From Butyrivibrio sp. (lineage in GTDB: Bacteria > Bacillota > Clostridia > Lachnospirales > Lachnospiraceae), in NCBI GenBank assembly GCA_016291375.1, contig JAEEXE010000007.1, positions 1-64,000 of the forward strand: a stretch of DNA of 64,000 nucleotides. Reading direction: 5' to 3'. Shown in pieces: positions 1 to 9,413 of this stretch. Below the pieces are notes generated by a model. That model did not search any database and was not told where the DNA came from. It saw only the letters and a program-made list of their open reading frames with translations. Every line of letters begins with the position of its first letter. Position 1 is the stretch's first letter. The position numbers and the translations under genes are program-made.

Positions 1-355
1 TAGCCTCTTCAAATACACCTACTGACATCATAAGCAGAAACATGAGGATTGCACTTGGAAGTCCCTCTTTGAGACCAAGATCAGTGGGAATCCTCATAGC
101 TATTAAATTATGTATGCAACAAACTACACCGATCAAGCCGATAACGCTAAAAAGTCTCTTGAAAAATCCTTTGATTTTAAAATTTACTCCATATACTTTT
201 GCCATAAAAACAACGCCGGCTATACCTATACCATAACGGGCAATCATTCCGGGTAGCCCAAAATTCCCATCACCTAAAAGTGTCAATCCTATTGTTGATA
301 TTAAAATCATAATGATAAAAAGCACCATTCCGGGTGCAGATTTCCTTTTTTCCAT
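1..355 (-). CDS. CPBP-type integral membrane protein, 5' part only
   Basis: About 118 codons are present and the gene runs off the left edge. The ATG at 355 follows an AGGAG ribosome binding site at good spacing. The protein is very hydrophobic, with at least three predicted membrane segments. The last residues visible are VGVFEEA, which look like the start of the EExxxR motif of CPBP (Abi/CAAX-like) intramembrane proteases; the arginine lies outside the window, so the family call is provisional. Members are membrane proteases or protease-like proteins with roles from bacteriocin immunity to protein maturation. No partner gene can be seen. A near-palindrome lies upstream at 429-455. Confidence 0.6.
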   Translation of the reverse strand, partial: MEKRKSAPGMVLFIIMILISTIGLTLLGDGNFGLPGMIARYGIGIAGVVFMAKVYGVNFKIKGFFKRLFSVIGLIGVVCCIHNLIAMRIPTDLGLKEGLPSAILMFLLMMSVGVFEEA

Positions 356-428
356 TTCCAATCTCCTTTTCAATCACAAAAACACATGTCTTGTTACTTT
401 GTATATAAGGCCTCTGTATACCTCATCT

Positions 429-455
429 GTCGTACTACAATAGGCATAGTACAAC
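429..455. promoter_or_regulatory. Near-palindrome upstream of the CPBP gene
   Basis: Arms GTCGTACTA (429-437) and TAGTACAAC (447-455) are complementary except at one position. The half site TCGTACTA recurs beside the padR promoter near 17.16 kb, so this may be a regulator site. No binding protein can be assigned. Confidence 0.35.
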
Positions 456-487
456 AAGCCGGATACTCAGTCCACATACCATTGGTA

Positions 488-528
488 TGGAAAAAATAAA
501 AAAAAGCCGCCCAGTGGGTATCTGGGCG
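488..528 (-). terminator. Rho-independent terminator after the rRNA methyltransferase
   Basis: On the minus strand a 7-bp GC-rich stem (CGCCCAG 508-514 with CTGGGCG 522-528, 7-nt loop) is followed by a long T-rich tract (488-507). It lies about 130 bases beyond the methyltransferase stop. Confidence 0.85.
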
Positions 529-601
529 ACCTTTAAGCTCGTTTCTTTTTATATGTTTATTAAGTCATACAAATGGACCGTTGTAATCTTCTCACAAGGA
601 A

Positions 602-640
602 GTTCTGCTCTCGCCCCTAAAAAACGGGGCTCGCCAGAAC
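602..640. other. Compound hairpin just after the rRNA methyltransferase stop
   Basis: An outer stem GTTCTG/CAGAAC encloses an inner stem GCCCC/GGGGC with an A-rich loop. It sits between the stop codon at 659 and the main terminator, and may protect the 3' end of the message or act as a first terminator. Confidence 0.5.
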
Positions 641-658
641 AACTCGTGTCCTCTAGAC

Positions 659-1915
659 TCAGCCTTCGCTACCGCTTGCCTTCGTCAAGAGCACCACGGT
701 TTCAACTCCCCTAGTAAAGGGGAACATGTCGACGGGGACAGCTTTTTTTACTTTGTAGCCTCCTTTGGTAATGAGCCCTAAATCTCTTGCGAGAGAATCG
801 GGACTACAGGAGATATATACGATCTTCTTGGGAGCAAGATTTATCATTGATGAGATAAACTCAGGTGTTGAACCTGCTCTTGGAGGATCCATAAATACAA
901 CGTCAACCTTATCACCTGAATCCGCCATCTGCTGCATAAATCTGGTGGCGTCATTCTGATATACGGTGATGTTCTTTACTTCATTTATCTTGGCGTTAAG
1001 GATGGCGTCTTTTACCGCATCCTTATTGAGCTCAACAGATATGACTTCTTTGACGTGAGGGCTCATTATGATACCAATAGTACCAACTCCGCAGTAGCAA
1101 TCAAGAACAGTCTCTTTACCCGAAAGCTCAGCCATGTCGATCGCGGTCTTGTACAAAACTTCTGTCTGCACGGGATTAACCTGATAGAAGGACTTAGGGC
1201 TTATCTTGAACTTCATGCCGCAGCATGTATCATAGATAAATCCGGGGCCATACATAGGCTTTTCCTTATCTCCAAGGACCATACTTGTCTGCTTATCGTT
1301 AACATTGAGAACTATTGTTGTTATCTCCGGATGCTCTTTCAAAAGAGCCTTCACAAAGTTATTCTTGGAAGGAAAAATAGGTGAAACCGTAACAAGCACC
1401 ACCATAATCTCCCCTGTATATTTACCTATTCTGATAAGGACATGCCTAAGAAGCCCGTATCCGTTATCTTCATCAAATGTTTTTATCTTAAATGAAGGAA
1501 GCAGTTTTCTGATAGTTGCAATAATGGCATCCGCCTTCTGATCCTCCAAAAGACATGTCTCAACAGGAACTACCTCATGGCTTCCCTCTTTGTATATTCC
1601 CGAAAGAGGTCTTCCCTTCTTGTCATGGGTGAACACCGCATGTACCTTACATCTGTAGTGCTCCGGAGTTTCCATGCCAACAAATGAAGCTAGCTTGGTA
1701 TAGGGCTCAAGTAGCTTAGCAACCTTGCCATGCTTAAGATCGAGCTGCTTCTTATAAGGTGTATCTATCATCTGACAAGCACCGCACTTCTTGGAATATG
1801 GGCAACGACTCTTCTTTTGATTGTCCGCAGACTTTTCGCGAATCATCCCTTTCTTTCCCGCATTTGCCGGTCTGCGGCGATTATTCTGATCTTTCTTTTT
1901 TATCTCTTTTGCCAT
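659..1915 (-). CDS. 23S rRNA (uracil-C5)-methyltransferase, RumA/RlmD type
   Basis: A SAM-dependent enzyme that methylates C5 of a uridine in 23S rRNA, in the cytoplasm. At 418 residues it starts with about 35 Lys/Arg-rich residues, then shows the four Fe-S cysteines of the RumA family (C38, C44, C47, C121, in CxxxxxCxxC plus one). A Rossmann SAM site (LDCYCGVGTIGI) follows, then the DPPRAG motif and the nucleophile motif YISCSP near the C terminus. The N-terminal TRAM domain of E. coli RumA is missing, and the basic tail may replace it for RNA binding. Family is clear. Choosing between RlmD and the dual-site RlmCD enzymes of Firmicutes is not possible from sequence alone. Confidence 0.9.
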   Translation of the reverse strand: MAKEIKKKDQNNRRRPANAGKKGMIREKSADNQKKSRCPYSKKCGACQMIDTPYKKQLDLKHGKVAKLLEPYTKLASFVGMETPEHYRCKVHAVFTHDKKGRPLSGIYKEGSHEVVPVETCLLEDQKADAIIATIRKLLPSFKIKTFDEDNGYGLLRHVLIRIGKYTGEIMVVLVTVSPIFPSKNNFVKALLKEHPEITTIVLNVNDKQTSMVLGDKEKPMYGPGFIYDTCCGMKFKISPKSFYQVNPVQTEVLYKTAIDMAELSGKETVLDCYCGVGTIGIIMSPHVKEVISVELNKDAVKDAILNAKINEVKNITVYQNDATRFMQQMADSGDKVDVVFMDPPRAGSTPEFISSMINLAPKKIVYISCSPDSLARDLGLITKGGYKVKKAVPVDMFPFTRGVETVVLLTKASGSEG

Positions 1916-1987
1916 AAAAAACTCCCTACAATATATCTATTCTTCCACACAATAGGATGATCCAAAAACAAACCTATCACATAAAAA

Positions 1988-2013
1988 GGGTAGAAGGACA
2001 AAATCCCCTACCC
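1988..2013 (-). terminator. Terminator after the small unknown gene
   Basis: The stem GGGTAG/CTACCC with inner pairs is followed on the minus strand by TTTTTAT. It separates the 132-codon gene from the methyltransferase gene. Confidence 0.75.
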
Positions 2014-2094
2014 TGCAAACTCACAATATCAAGCGGATATTTCAGAAAACTGCTACTCAAAGCATTCCCTGCGATCACTCGTATTTCTCAACGA

Positions 2095-2493
2095 TCACTC
2101 GGAATCTTCTCCTGAAACCTCTTCAAATTTGAGCTTAGGAATCTCCATATCTGAGCCGGCGTCTTCCTTCTCGCCAACTGTCTCACTCCTTCTTCTGATG
2201 ATATTGTCGTTATCAAGATCACCGTTATCCTTGTACTTGATACCATCAATTCCCTGAGAAAGCTCCTTGGCCTTAGCTGCATCACTTCTGTTTATGCGGA
2301 ATGTGCATACTATCTTGTTGCCGCTCCTATCAAAAAGTCTCTGTAAAAAAGACTTATCCTGCCACTCAATAAAGTAAGAAATCCTGTGGGCAAGGAATCT
2401 CTCCTCCAAAAGTTTCTTACTCTCAATACTGTAAACTCTGCAAAAAGAAATTTCGTTATTAAAAACCTGACTATTCTGGATTATTGATGCCAT
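2095..2493 (-). CDS. Unknown protein, 132 residues
   Basis: Not recognised. It has no signal peptide or membrane segment. The first 90 residues look folded and mixed in composition, with aromatic residues around ISYFIEWQDKSFLQRLF. The last 45 or so are strongly acidic and Ser/Glu/Asp-rich. The ATG at 2493 gives the compact protein. It is a single gene with its own terminator downstream, next to the rRNA methyltransferase gene, and nothing in the context suggests a function. Confidence 0.6.
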   Translation of the reverse strand: MASIIQNSQVFNNEISFCRVYSIESKKLLEERFLAHRISYFIEWQDKSFLQRLFDRSGNKIVCTFRINRSDAAKAKELSQGIDGIKYKDNGDLDNDNIIRRRSETVGEKEDAGSDMEIPKLKFEEVSGEDSE

Positions 2494-2559
2494 AACTACC
2501 TCTCAAACAAATATTTTTACTATATTTTCATATAGAAATAATCTACTGAAAAAACAAAC

Positions 2560-2588
2560 GCGGAAGTGTCTGTTTTCAAATCCCCCGC
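2560..2588 (-). terminator. Possible weak terminator after the GH2 gene
   Basis: A short GCGG/CCGC stem with a large loop is followed on the minus strand by GTTTGTTTTTT. It lies 34 bases past the GH2 stop, the end of the galactoside operon. The stem is weak. Confidence 0.4.
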
Positions 2589-2621
2589 ACTAAATATACT
2601 AACATTACCCTTACGCGCTCG

Positions 2622-4721
2622 TCAAATTTGAGTTTGAAAAACCACAGACTTGCAGGCCGCATCAATAACCCTGACTCCGATTTCGCCCTTTCTGAGTCTC
2701 CTCACATATACGGCAAGGTTTCCTTCATAGCATTTTCTTGTATCAGATGAAAAAGATGTATTGTCAGACAGATCTCCGTTATCTATTCCGGCCAGTTCCC
2801 CCGCTCCGGTAACCTCCACTCTGTATTCCTTGTCGCCCGCACCTGTTATAAGGATCTGATACAGGTAGCCGATATCACTTTCTTTTTCCATAAGACCTTT
2901 AGAAACACTTATTTCAGGTTGCCAAAGTCTTATGGCGGGAGCGGACGCCCCCGCATTAACGCCGAAGCCGCTCCAAAGCTCTGCTCTTTTGTAGAACTCT
3001 GACTTTGGAAAGCCTGCAGTTGTCATAATACCTGCTCCTGAGCCGTGAATAGGCCATCCGTGAGCTTCTCCAAGATAATCTATTCCCGTCCACAGGAACT
3101 GTCCGCAGATATAATCATTGTCTTTTACAGCGTTCCAAGCCTCGATGCTGTGTCCGTTCTCACTTCCAAGAAAGGGCTTCCCCGGAAATCTCTTGTGGTC
3201 TTCACTGTACAGATGCTCCTTGTAGTTATATCCAACAACATCCATAACATCAAGAAAACCAAGCTTTGATGACAACTCCGGAAAGGCCGCAGCCGCCGTA
3301 ACAGGCTTGGTTGGATCCTCATCTCTTGCAATATCAGCAAGCTCTTTGGCTATAACGGCAAGTCTCTCCATATTTGGCTTGTTCGGGTCATACTCCATCT
3401 CTTTTGCCGGCTTATTATTGTCGTTGTTGCCTGTCATCTTCTCAAACATCGGATGACAATATGGATCGTTAGGATAGTCAATCTCGTTTCCTATGCTGTA
3501 CAGAATAACACTTGGATGGTTCTTGTCCCTTCTTATCATGGTACGAAGATCCTCTTCATGCCACATGGGAAAATCCTCATAGTATCCCTGATGCTTTGGC
3601 GGATATACGTTGTGCCCCTGATGCCATTTATTCTTGGGATTCTCCCACTCATCAAAAGCTTCGTCGATCACAAGAAATCCCAACTCATCGCAAAGCTCAT
3701 ACAGCTCCGGCATGTGAGGATTGTGGCTGCATCTTATGGCATTGCACCCGGACTTTTTAAGTAGTTCAAGCCTTCTTCTCCACACTTCCTTCTTCATTGC
3801 AGCGCCAAGACAGCCTCCGTCATGATGAACGCAGACTCCCTTAAGCTTCATTCCATGGCCGTTTAACGCAAATCCCTTATCCGGGTCAAAAGAAAATGTT
3901 CTGATGCCAACCTTCTGAGAATCCGCAAGATACTCTGAATTCTCCGTGATCACATAAGTATCAAGAGTATAAAGATAAGGCTCTTCAACGGACCATAGCT
4001 TAGGATATTCTACAGTTCCCCAAAAGCTCACAAAACCAATTCCATCCTCTATCCTCTCAACTTCTTTTTCCATGGTGAGGACCGCAAGATCCTTGTCATT
4101 ATATATCGCGCACTTTACTCGGATTTTCCCTTCATGGGAAGCGCTGACATTTATCTTCTGGCTCACGATTACTTCTGCCACGGGCTTTTCTCCGGACTTT
4201 CCGATTATGGCTGTATTAAAAGAAAGGCCGTGAAGGACAGGTGCAATCTTCTCAGAAACAATAAGCGACACCTTCCTCGTGATACCGCTTCCCGTAAACC
4301 ATCTGGAATCCGCAATATCATTGTGGATCACCTTAACGCATATAACCGTTGGATCATCTCCAAAGGTCGCCCGCTCTGAAATATCCATGGAAATCTCCGA
4401 GTAGCCACTTGGTCTTTTGCCCATATAATAACTGTTGACCCAGACCATACTGTTCTTGTATATACCGTCAAAAACCAGCGTAAGCCGCTTTCCCTCATAT
4501 TCCCTGGGGATATTAAGCGAAAGTCTGTACCAGGCTACTCCGCCCCTTAAATAGCCCGTTCCGCTTGAATACTCAATGGAAAATGGCGCAGAAACAGAAT
4601 AGTCATGAGGAACCGTAACTTCCTCCCAAGAGCAGTCATCATAACCCTTGTACCATGCGTTTTCGCACTCTCCGTAATGAAATTTCCAATTCTCTGTAAG
4701 AACTCTGCTTATAGTATCCAT
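2622..4721 (-). CDS. Glycoside hydrolase family 2, probable beta-galactosidase
   Basis: A 699-residue retaining glycosidase with the GH2 order: jelly-roll sugar-binding domain (about 1-160), immunoglobulin-like domain (about 160-280), TIM barrel (about 285-580), then a C-terminal Ig-like domain. The acid/base is E413 in SIGNEIDY and the nucleophile is E521 in FLGSENGHS. The family signature RCSHNPHMPELYELCDELGFLV is intact, broken here only by length limits in quoting. With no signal peptide it should act in the cytoplasm on sugars brought in by the adjacent ABC transporter. It lies 34 bases after the GH35 gene and is last in the operon. GH2 also includes beta-glucuronidases and mannosidases; the GH35 neighbour favours galactosides. 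Confidence 0.88.
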   Translation of the reverse strand: MDTISRVLTENWKFHYGECENAWYKGYDDCSWEEVTVPHDYSVSAPFSIEYSSGTGYLRGGVAWYRLSLNIPREYEGKRLTLVFDGIYKNSMVWVNSYYMGKRPSGYSEISMDISERATFGDDPTVICVKVIHNDIADSRWFTGSGITRKVSLIVSEKIAPVLHGLSFNTAIIGKSGEKPVAEVIVSQKINVSASHEGKIRVKCAIYNDKDLAVLTMEKEVERIEDGIGFVSFWGTVEYPKLWSVEEPYLYTLDTYVITENSEYLADSQKVGIRTFSFDPDKGFALNGHGMKLKGVCVHHDGGCLGAAMKKEVWRRRLELLKKSGCNAIRCSHNPHMPELYELCDELGFLVIDEAFDEWENPKNKWHQGHNVYPPKHQGYYEDFPMWHEEDLRTMIRRDKNHPSVILYSIGNEIDYPNDPYCHPMFEKMTGNNDNNKPAKEMEYDPNKPNMERLAVIAKELADIARDEDPTKPVTAAAAFPELSSKLGFLDVMDVVGYNYKEHLYSEDHKRFPGKPFLGSENGHSIEAWNAVKDNDYICGQFLWTGIDYLGEAHGWPIHGSGAGIMTTAGFPKSEFYKRAELWSGFGVNAGASAPAIRLWQPEISVSKGLMEKESDIGYLYQILITGAGDKEYRVEVTGAGELAGIDNGDLSDNTSFSSDTRKCYEGNLAVYVRRLRKGEIGVRVIDAACKSVVFQTQI

Positions 4722-4755
4722 ATACCCCCCAACCGTAACTTATCTCATCAAATAC

Positions 4756-6624
4756 TCAGCCGATGTCCGGCTCATCCTTAAGTTCCACAAACTCCGTGGT
4801 CTTTCCCTCAGTTTCGAAAATCACAAGCTCATTTCTTCCCTCTTTTAAAAGAGGCCCCGGTATGTACAATCTTCTCTGTGGCCCGATCTCCCAGAACCTC
4901 CCAAGATTAAAGCCGTTAATAAAAGCGACGCCTTTTCCCCATCCCTCAAGATCAAGAAAAGTATCCCCTTTTTCCTCAACATCAAATACAAATCTGTAAA
5001 AAGACGGTGTGCCCTCAATATACTCTTTTCCAAAATCAATCTTGTCTGTGTTGTCCAAAGGAAGCGGATAAATATCCCAGCCGTTGTGAATGTGCCCGTT
5101 TATCTGAACGCACCTTCCGATGCCCTTCCTCTGGTTCTCCATCCTGGGGCCAAAATTAACCCGCCCCATATTCTCAACAAGTATGTCAAGGCGCTCATTA
5201 AATCCATCAAAGCTCCCGGTGTAAAGTCCCGGATCTCCAAGGTCCACATCCACATCCTTTAAGCTTGCACCGTTTTCTTCTATCAATTTATTTACAAACT
5301 CAGAAGCAGCCTTACTAACGGTCAGATACTTCTCAAGCGGTATCTCATGTTCAACCTCAAGCTCGTGATCGTACAAGGTCAAAAGAGCCTTCTCATCCAC
5401 AAATATATTGGCTCTGTCATAAGTCTCCCAAAGCCTTATCTTCTCTATTCCAGCCTCGGAATGAAGTCTTGATCTGTAAAGAATGTAGCCGTAGTTTTGA
5501 TCAAGCTCCTCCATATTTACGGTATAAGGAAGGTGCGTAGCCTTGCTGATATCATCGATCACAGAAAAAAGACTTACCTTATCGCTGCATCTAAGTTTAC
5601 CGTATCCTACTCTTTTTATCTCTGGAAGATCATATTCTTGGCTGCTTTCGCTGTACTTTCCTATTATTTCCTTGTAAACTTTGTACTTCTCAGTGATGCG
5701 TCCATCCTCTGTAAGAAGGGCGTCGTAGTCATAGCTGGTAACATCAGGCGTAAGCTCATCATAGTAGTTAGAACCGTTCATAAATCCGAAATTGGTGCCA
5801 CCCTCAAACATGTATATATTGGCATTTCCAAGCTCTAGCATTGCCTTAAGGTCCTGCGCACTCTGTGCCAGATTACCTTTCATATGTCCGCCGTTTCCCC
5901 AGTGATCAAACCATCCCACCCAGAATTCTGCACACATCAAAGGTCCACCCTCTGTGTAATTTCTTAGCACATCAAATCTGTCTTTTGTTTTGGATCCAAA
6001 ATTACCGGAAGGGCATGCCCCCTGCACGCTTCCGCCCCTGTAGCTTTCATGGTAGGGTCCGTCCGAAGTTATGAGAGGAACCTCGATGCCGTATTTCACC
6101 ATAAGGTCTCTCATAAAGATCATGTAATCCTTATCATTTGCATAATAGCCGTACTCATTCTCAATCTGCATGAGAATGATATTGCCACCTTTTGTGATCT
6201 GGTACTTGGCAAGCTTTGGCAAAAGAACCCTGTAATAATCCTCAACAGCATCCATAAAAGGCTTGTAGCTGACTCTAAGGCGCATTCCTCTGTCTTTTAA
6301 AAGCCATGCGGGAAGACCTCCAAACTCCCACTCCGCGCAGATGTACGGTGAGGGTCTTATTATGATATAAAGACCAATCTCCGTGGCAGTCTCAATAAAC
6401 TTCTCAATATCAAGCATCCCCTCGAAGCAAAAGATATCTCTTTTGGGCTGAACCATATTCCAGGGAATATACGTCTCAACCGTGTTGCATCCAAGGTTCT
6501 TAAGCTTGAGAAGTCTGTCTTTCCAATATTCGGGAACAGTCCTGAAATAGTGAAAAGCTCCCGATATTACCTTGAAGGGTTCGTCATTAAGATAGAATGT
6601 ATCTTTGATCTCAAATTTTGCCAT
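4756..6624 (-). CDS. Glycoside hydrolase family 35 beta-galactosidase
   Basis: A 622-residue enzyme removing terminal beta-galactose. The N-terminal TIM barrel has the family features SGAFHYFR, ETYIPWN and RPSPYICAEWEFGG, the acid/base E157 in QIENEYG and the nucleophile E233 in MCAEFWVGW. Beta-sandwich domains follow, with a GWGKGVAFINGFNLGRFW segment typical of the C-terminal galactose-binding region. There is no signal peptide, so it is cytoplasmic. It lies between the binding lipoprotein and the GH2 gene, and would share imported galacto-oligosaccharides with the GH2 enzyme. An intercistronic hairpin upstream (6666-6705) probably lowers its expression relative to the lipoprotein. Confidence 0.93.
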   Translation of the reverse strand: MAKFEIKDTFYLNDEPFKVISGAFHYFRTVPEYWKDRLLKLKNLGCNTVETYIPWNMVQPKRDIFCFEGMLDIEKFIETATEIGLYIIIRPSPYICAEWEFGGLPAWLLKDRGMRLRVSYKPFMDAVEDYYRVLLPKLAKYQITKGGNIILMQIENEYGYYANDKDYMIFMRDLMVKYGIEVPLITSDGPYHESYRGGSVQGACPSGNFGSKTKDRFDVLRNYTEGGPLMCAEFWVGWFDHWGNGGHMKGNLAQSAQDLKAMLELGNANIYMFEGGTNFGFMNGSNYYDELTPDVTSYDYDALLTEDGRITEKYKVYKEIIGKYSESSQEYDLPEIKRVGYGKLRCSDKVSLFSVIDDISKATHLPYTVNMEELDQNYGYILYRSRLHSEAGIEKIRLWETYDRANIFVDEKALLTLYDHELEVEHEIPLEKYLTVSKAASEFVNKLIEENGASLKDVDVDLGDPGLYTGSFDGFNERLDILVENMGRVNFGPRMENQRKGIGRCVQINGHIHNGWDIYPLPLDNTDKIDFGKEYIEGTPSFYRFVFDVEEKGDTFLDLEGWGKGVAFINGFNLGRFWEIGPQRRLYIPGPLLKEGRNELVIFETEGKTTEFVELKDEPDIG

Positions 6625-6665
6625 AAATATGCGATCCTCGCGTAGCGTTTTTATCCTTTTGATAA

Positions 6666-6705
6666 AAAAGGGAATACTAATCCCAAAGAATAAGTATTCC
6701 CTTTT
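6666..6705 (-). terminator. Intercistronic hairpin between the lipoprotein and GH35 genes
   Basis: A 13-bp perfect stem (AAAAGGGAATACT with its complement) and 14-nt loop are followed on the minus strand by T-rich sequence. It probably acts as a partial terminator or 3' stabiliser, leaving more transporter message than hydrolase message. Confidence 0.7.
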
Positions 6706-6754
6706 ACAATGTATCTTTAGTTGAAAGCTTTATAAGCTTTCCGGGCATGTTGTA

Positions 6755-8389
6755 TTACTTATAAAGTTCGTCGAACTGCTTCTGAAGCTCTGCTGTAACA
6801 TCATCGATACCTGCAGTCTTAAGATCTGCCTGCATCTGAGCTACTATATCTTCTGCGCTACCGTTGTAGATACCGTATGATATCTGCTTCATGTAGTTTG
6901 TATATACTTCGTTACAGTTATCAATCTTGGACTGAATACTATCAACTTCAGGAACGAACTGTCCGTAAGGATAGTCGATCTTGAGCTTGTCGTACTCAGC
7001 ATAGAGCTTGTCGATAGCTTCCCAATTTCTTGTAGCATCCTTAACCTCAAGATCATCATTTCTGCCCCACCAGTAGTTGGTCATACCGTTGATGTTCTGA
7101 GTATCGGGATCGTAACTGTCAGGTGTCTTTCTAAGTCCATTCTCATCAAGTTCCCATGAAACACCCTCAATACCATAGTTAAAGAGCATATAGCAATCCT
7201 TGTCGTTTCTGATAAGGTCATAAACCATAAGTGCACGCTCAGGGTTAGCACTTCCGGCTGATATAGCCATAGCACCGTGTGTGATTGAAAGAGCTACAAC
7301 ATTCTTGGACTCTTCTCCAAAGTAGAAGATACCAACTTCCGCATTGGGGTCATCCTGGAAAATCTTGTTGGCAGGTGTTGCTGAGCAAAGATCTGTCCAT
7401 GTCTGTGTGTGGTGCTGCTCAACGGCAACATCACCAACTCTGAACTCGTCTCTGTTACTTCCTGATGTATTGTTGAGAACGTCTGTTGGCCATACGCCGG
7501 CTTCAGCCCACTGTTTCATGAGCTTAGCATACTCAACAAGAGAGTCTGTCTCTGTCATAACAGGTGTTGTAACAGTATAAAGATCTGATTTTTTACCGCC
7601 CCACAAAGCGCCTGAACAGATACCGTCAACTGCTACAAAATCTGTGTGTGATGCAATCCATCCGTTAGACATCTGTGAGTACTGTGTTCCGTCAGAATCC
7701 CAAACATACTTAAGATCCTTCTTGTTCTCTTTTACCCAAAGCACATACTTAGTCATGTCTTCCCAGCTGTGAACGCCGTCTGAAAGACCTGCTTCCTTAG
7801 CCCAATCAAGTCTGTAGATCCATCCATGGTTGGTCCACTGAGCAAAGTTGTCCTCAGGCATGAGATAAATCTCACCGTTGTATTTGCAAAGATCCCAGTG
7901 ATCTGCAGGAACGCTCTCCCAAGTCTTGGGTGCGTATGTCTTTAGCATATCCTCAGAAAGTTCAAGGAAAGCGCCGTTCTTGGCATTAGGCCAGGCATCA
8001 AGCCAGTCAGATGCGGTTCCAACAAGATCTACGCTGCCGTCCATTCTGGCAAGTGTAAGGTTATAGTTAGAAAGATAATCTGTCCAAGGAATGTAATAGA
8101 TCTGAATCTCTGCATTAACCTTCTCTGTAAGGATCTTGTTGAGTTCATCAAGCATTGCATTCAGATTGGCCTCTTTCTCTGTTCCGGCCTCCGGGGGATC
8201 TCCCGTAGTCATGTAGTTAATTACGACATGTTCAGAAGTGTCAATCTCCGCAGCAGTTTCTGTAGCTGTGGCACCGCCATCATCTCCGCCGTTTGCAGCA
8301 GGTGTAGCACTTGTGCCTGATGAGCCGCATGCTGCCGTCCCAATAACCATGCTCGCACTAAGCAGGGCTGCCAGTAACTTTTTCTTCAT
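6755..8389 (-). CDS. Sugar ABC transporter substrate-binding lipoprotein
   Basis: A 544-residue extracellular binding protein. A lysine-rich signal peptide ends in the lipobox GTAAC, with lipidated C21, and is followed by a Gly/Ser/Thr/Ala-rich linker. The body is a large LplA/YtcQ-type type I solute-binding fold rich in Trp and Tyr, as expected for oligosaccharide binding. It follows its two permease genes by 55 bases and precedes the two beta-galactosidases. This makes galacto-oligosaccharides from plant cell wall the likely ligand (inference). No ATPase gene is present; such systems usually share an MsmK-type ATPase encoded elsewhere. Confidence 0.9.
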   Translation of the reverse strand: MKKKLLAALLSASMVIGTAACGSSGTSATPAANGGDDGGATATETAAEIDTSEHVVINYMTTGDPPEAGTEKEANLNAMLDELNKILTEKVNAEIQIYYIPWTDYLSNYNLTLARMDGSVDLVGTASDWLDAWPNAKNGAFLELSEDMLKTYAPKTWESVPADHWDLCKYNGEIYLMPEDNFAQWTNHGWIYRLDWAKEAGLSDGVHSWEDMTKYVLWVKENKKDLKYVWDSDGTQYSQMSNGWIASHTDFVAVDGICSGALWGGKKSDLYTVTTPVMTETDSLVEYAKLMKQWAEAGVWPTDVLNNTSGSNRDEFRVGDVAVEQHHTQTWTDLCSATPANKIFQDDPNAEVGIFYFGEESKNVVALSITHGAMAISAGSANPERALMVYDLIRNDKDCYMLFNYGIEGVSWELDENGLRKTPDSYDPDTQNINGMTNYWWGRNDDLEVKDATRNWEAIDKLYAEYDKLKIDYPYGQFVPEVDSIQSKIDNCNEVYTNYMKQISYGIYNGSAEDIVAQMQADLKTAGIDDVTAELQKQFDELYK

Positions 8390-8444
8390 TTGAATCCTCC
8401 TTCTTCTTTTTAAAAATCTGAACTCATTCTTTCCTGAGTTACAT

Positions 8445-9371
8445 TTAACCTTTTACCGCTCCGACAGTAATTCCACCGATGAAGTATTTCTGCACGAAAG
8501 GATACAGAAGTACGATGGGGCCTGTTGCCAGAACAGCGTTCGCCATCTTAACGCTCTGCTCCGGAATATCCGTAAGAGTTACAAACTGTCCCGCAACGGA
8601 ATTACGAAGAGCATCCAGCTTATTAACAATCTCGTAGAGTGTGTACTGCAAAGGCTTAACCGCAACCTTAGTAGTAAGGAAAAGAGATGACTGATACCAC
8701 TCATTCCAATATCCGAGAGCAAGGAAAAGACCTATAGTAGCCAGAGCAGGCTTGATCATGGGAAGAATAAGATGTATAAACACCGTCATATCTCCCGCTC
8801 CGTCAATCTTGCCGGATTCCGTTATCTCGTGAGGAATCTGCTTGATAAAGTTCTTCATAAGTATGATGAGCCAAGGGGACATCATAAGAGGCAGAAGAAC
8901 CGCAAGATAGTTATCAAGGAGCTTATAAGTCTTGGTCATAAGCAGGTAGTAAGGAGCAAGTCCTGCACTGAAAAGGCTCGTAAAGTAGATATAAAATGAA
9001 ATGGCATTTCTAAAAGGAAAGTCTTTTCTCTGAAGTGCATATCCCGTCATAGCTATGATGAGAAGTCCGACTACCGTTCCTATAAGTGTCATTGCAATTG
9101 TTAATGCGTATGACTTCCAGATATTGCCGCTTCCTATTACCATTTCATATCCCTTGGTAGAAAATGATCCCGGTATGAGCTGCACTCCGTGGGTTCTTAT
9201 GTATGATTCGCTTGTAAATGAAGTTCCTACGATTATGAGGAAAGGAAATACACAGGCAAGTGCGTAAAAAGATATGATGACATATCCAAAACCTCTTACT
9301 ATGTAATCCGATAATCCTATTTTTATCTTGGAATTGCTTGGAGCAAAATCCATGTCTTTTGTCTTAGCCAT
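8445..9371 (-). CDS. Sugar ABC transporter permease, LplC/YtcP type
   Basis: About 308 residues with six predicted membrane segments and the permease EAA motif (ESGKIDGAGDMTVFIHLILP), which docks the ATPase. It ends in the GGITVGAVKG tail typical of this carbohydrate permease class. I place the start at the ATG at 9371, which has GGGAG eight bases upstream, rather than at an in-frame start six codons earlier. It pairs with the permease at 9414-10370 to form the channel, and shares the LacI-controlled promoter near 10.44 kb. Confidence 0.9.
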   Translation of the reverse strand: MAKTKDMDFAPSNSKIKIGLSDYIVRGFGYVIISFYALACVFPFLIIVGTSFTSESYIRTHGVQLIPGSFSTKGYEMVIGSGNIWKSYALTIAMTLIGTVVGLLIIAMTGYALQRKDFPFRNAISFYIYFTSLFSAGLAPYYLLMTKTYKLLDNYLAVLLPLMMSPWLIILMKNFIKQIPHEITESGKIDGAGDMTVFIHLILPMIKPALATIGLFLALGYWNEWYQSSLFLTTKVAVKPLQYTLYEIVNKLDALRNSVAGQFVTLTDIPEQSVKMANAVLATGPIVLLYPFVQKYFIGGITVGAVKG

Positions 9372-9413
9372 CTTTATTTCTCCCTTCAAGTAATCACCTA
9401 TCAGTCAGTTTCA

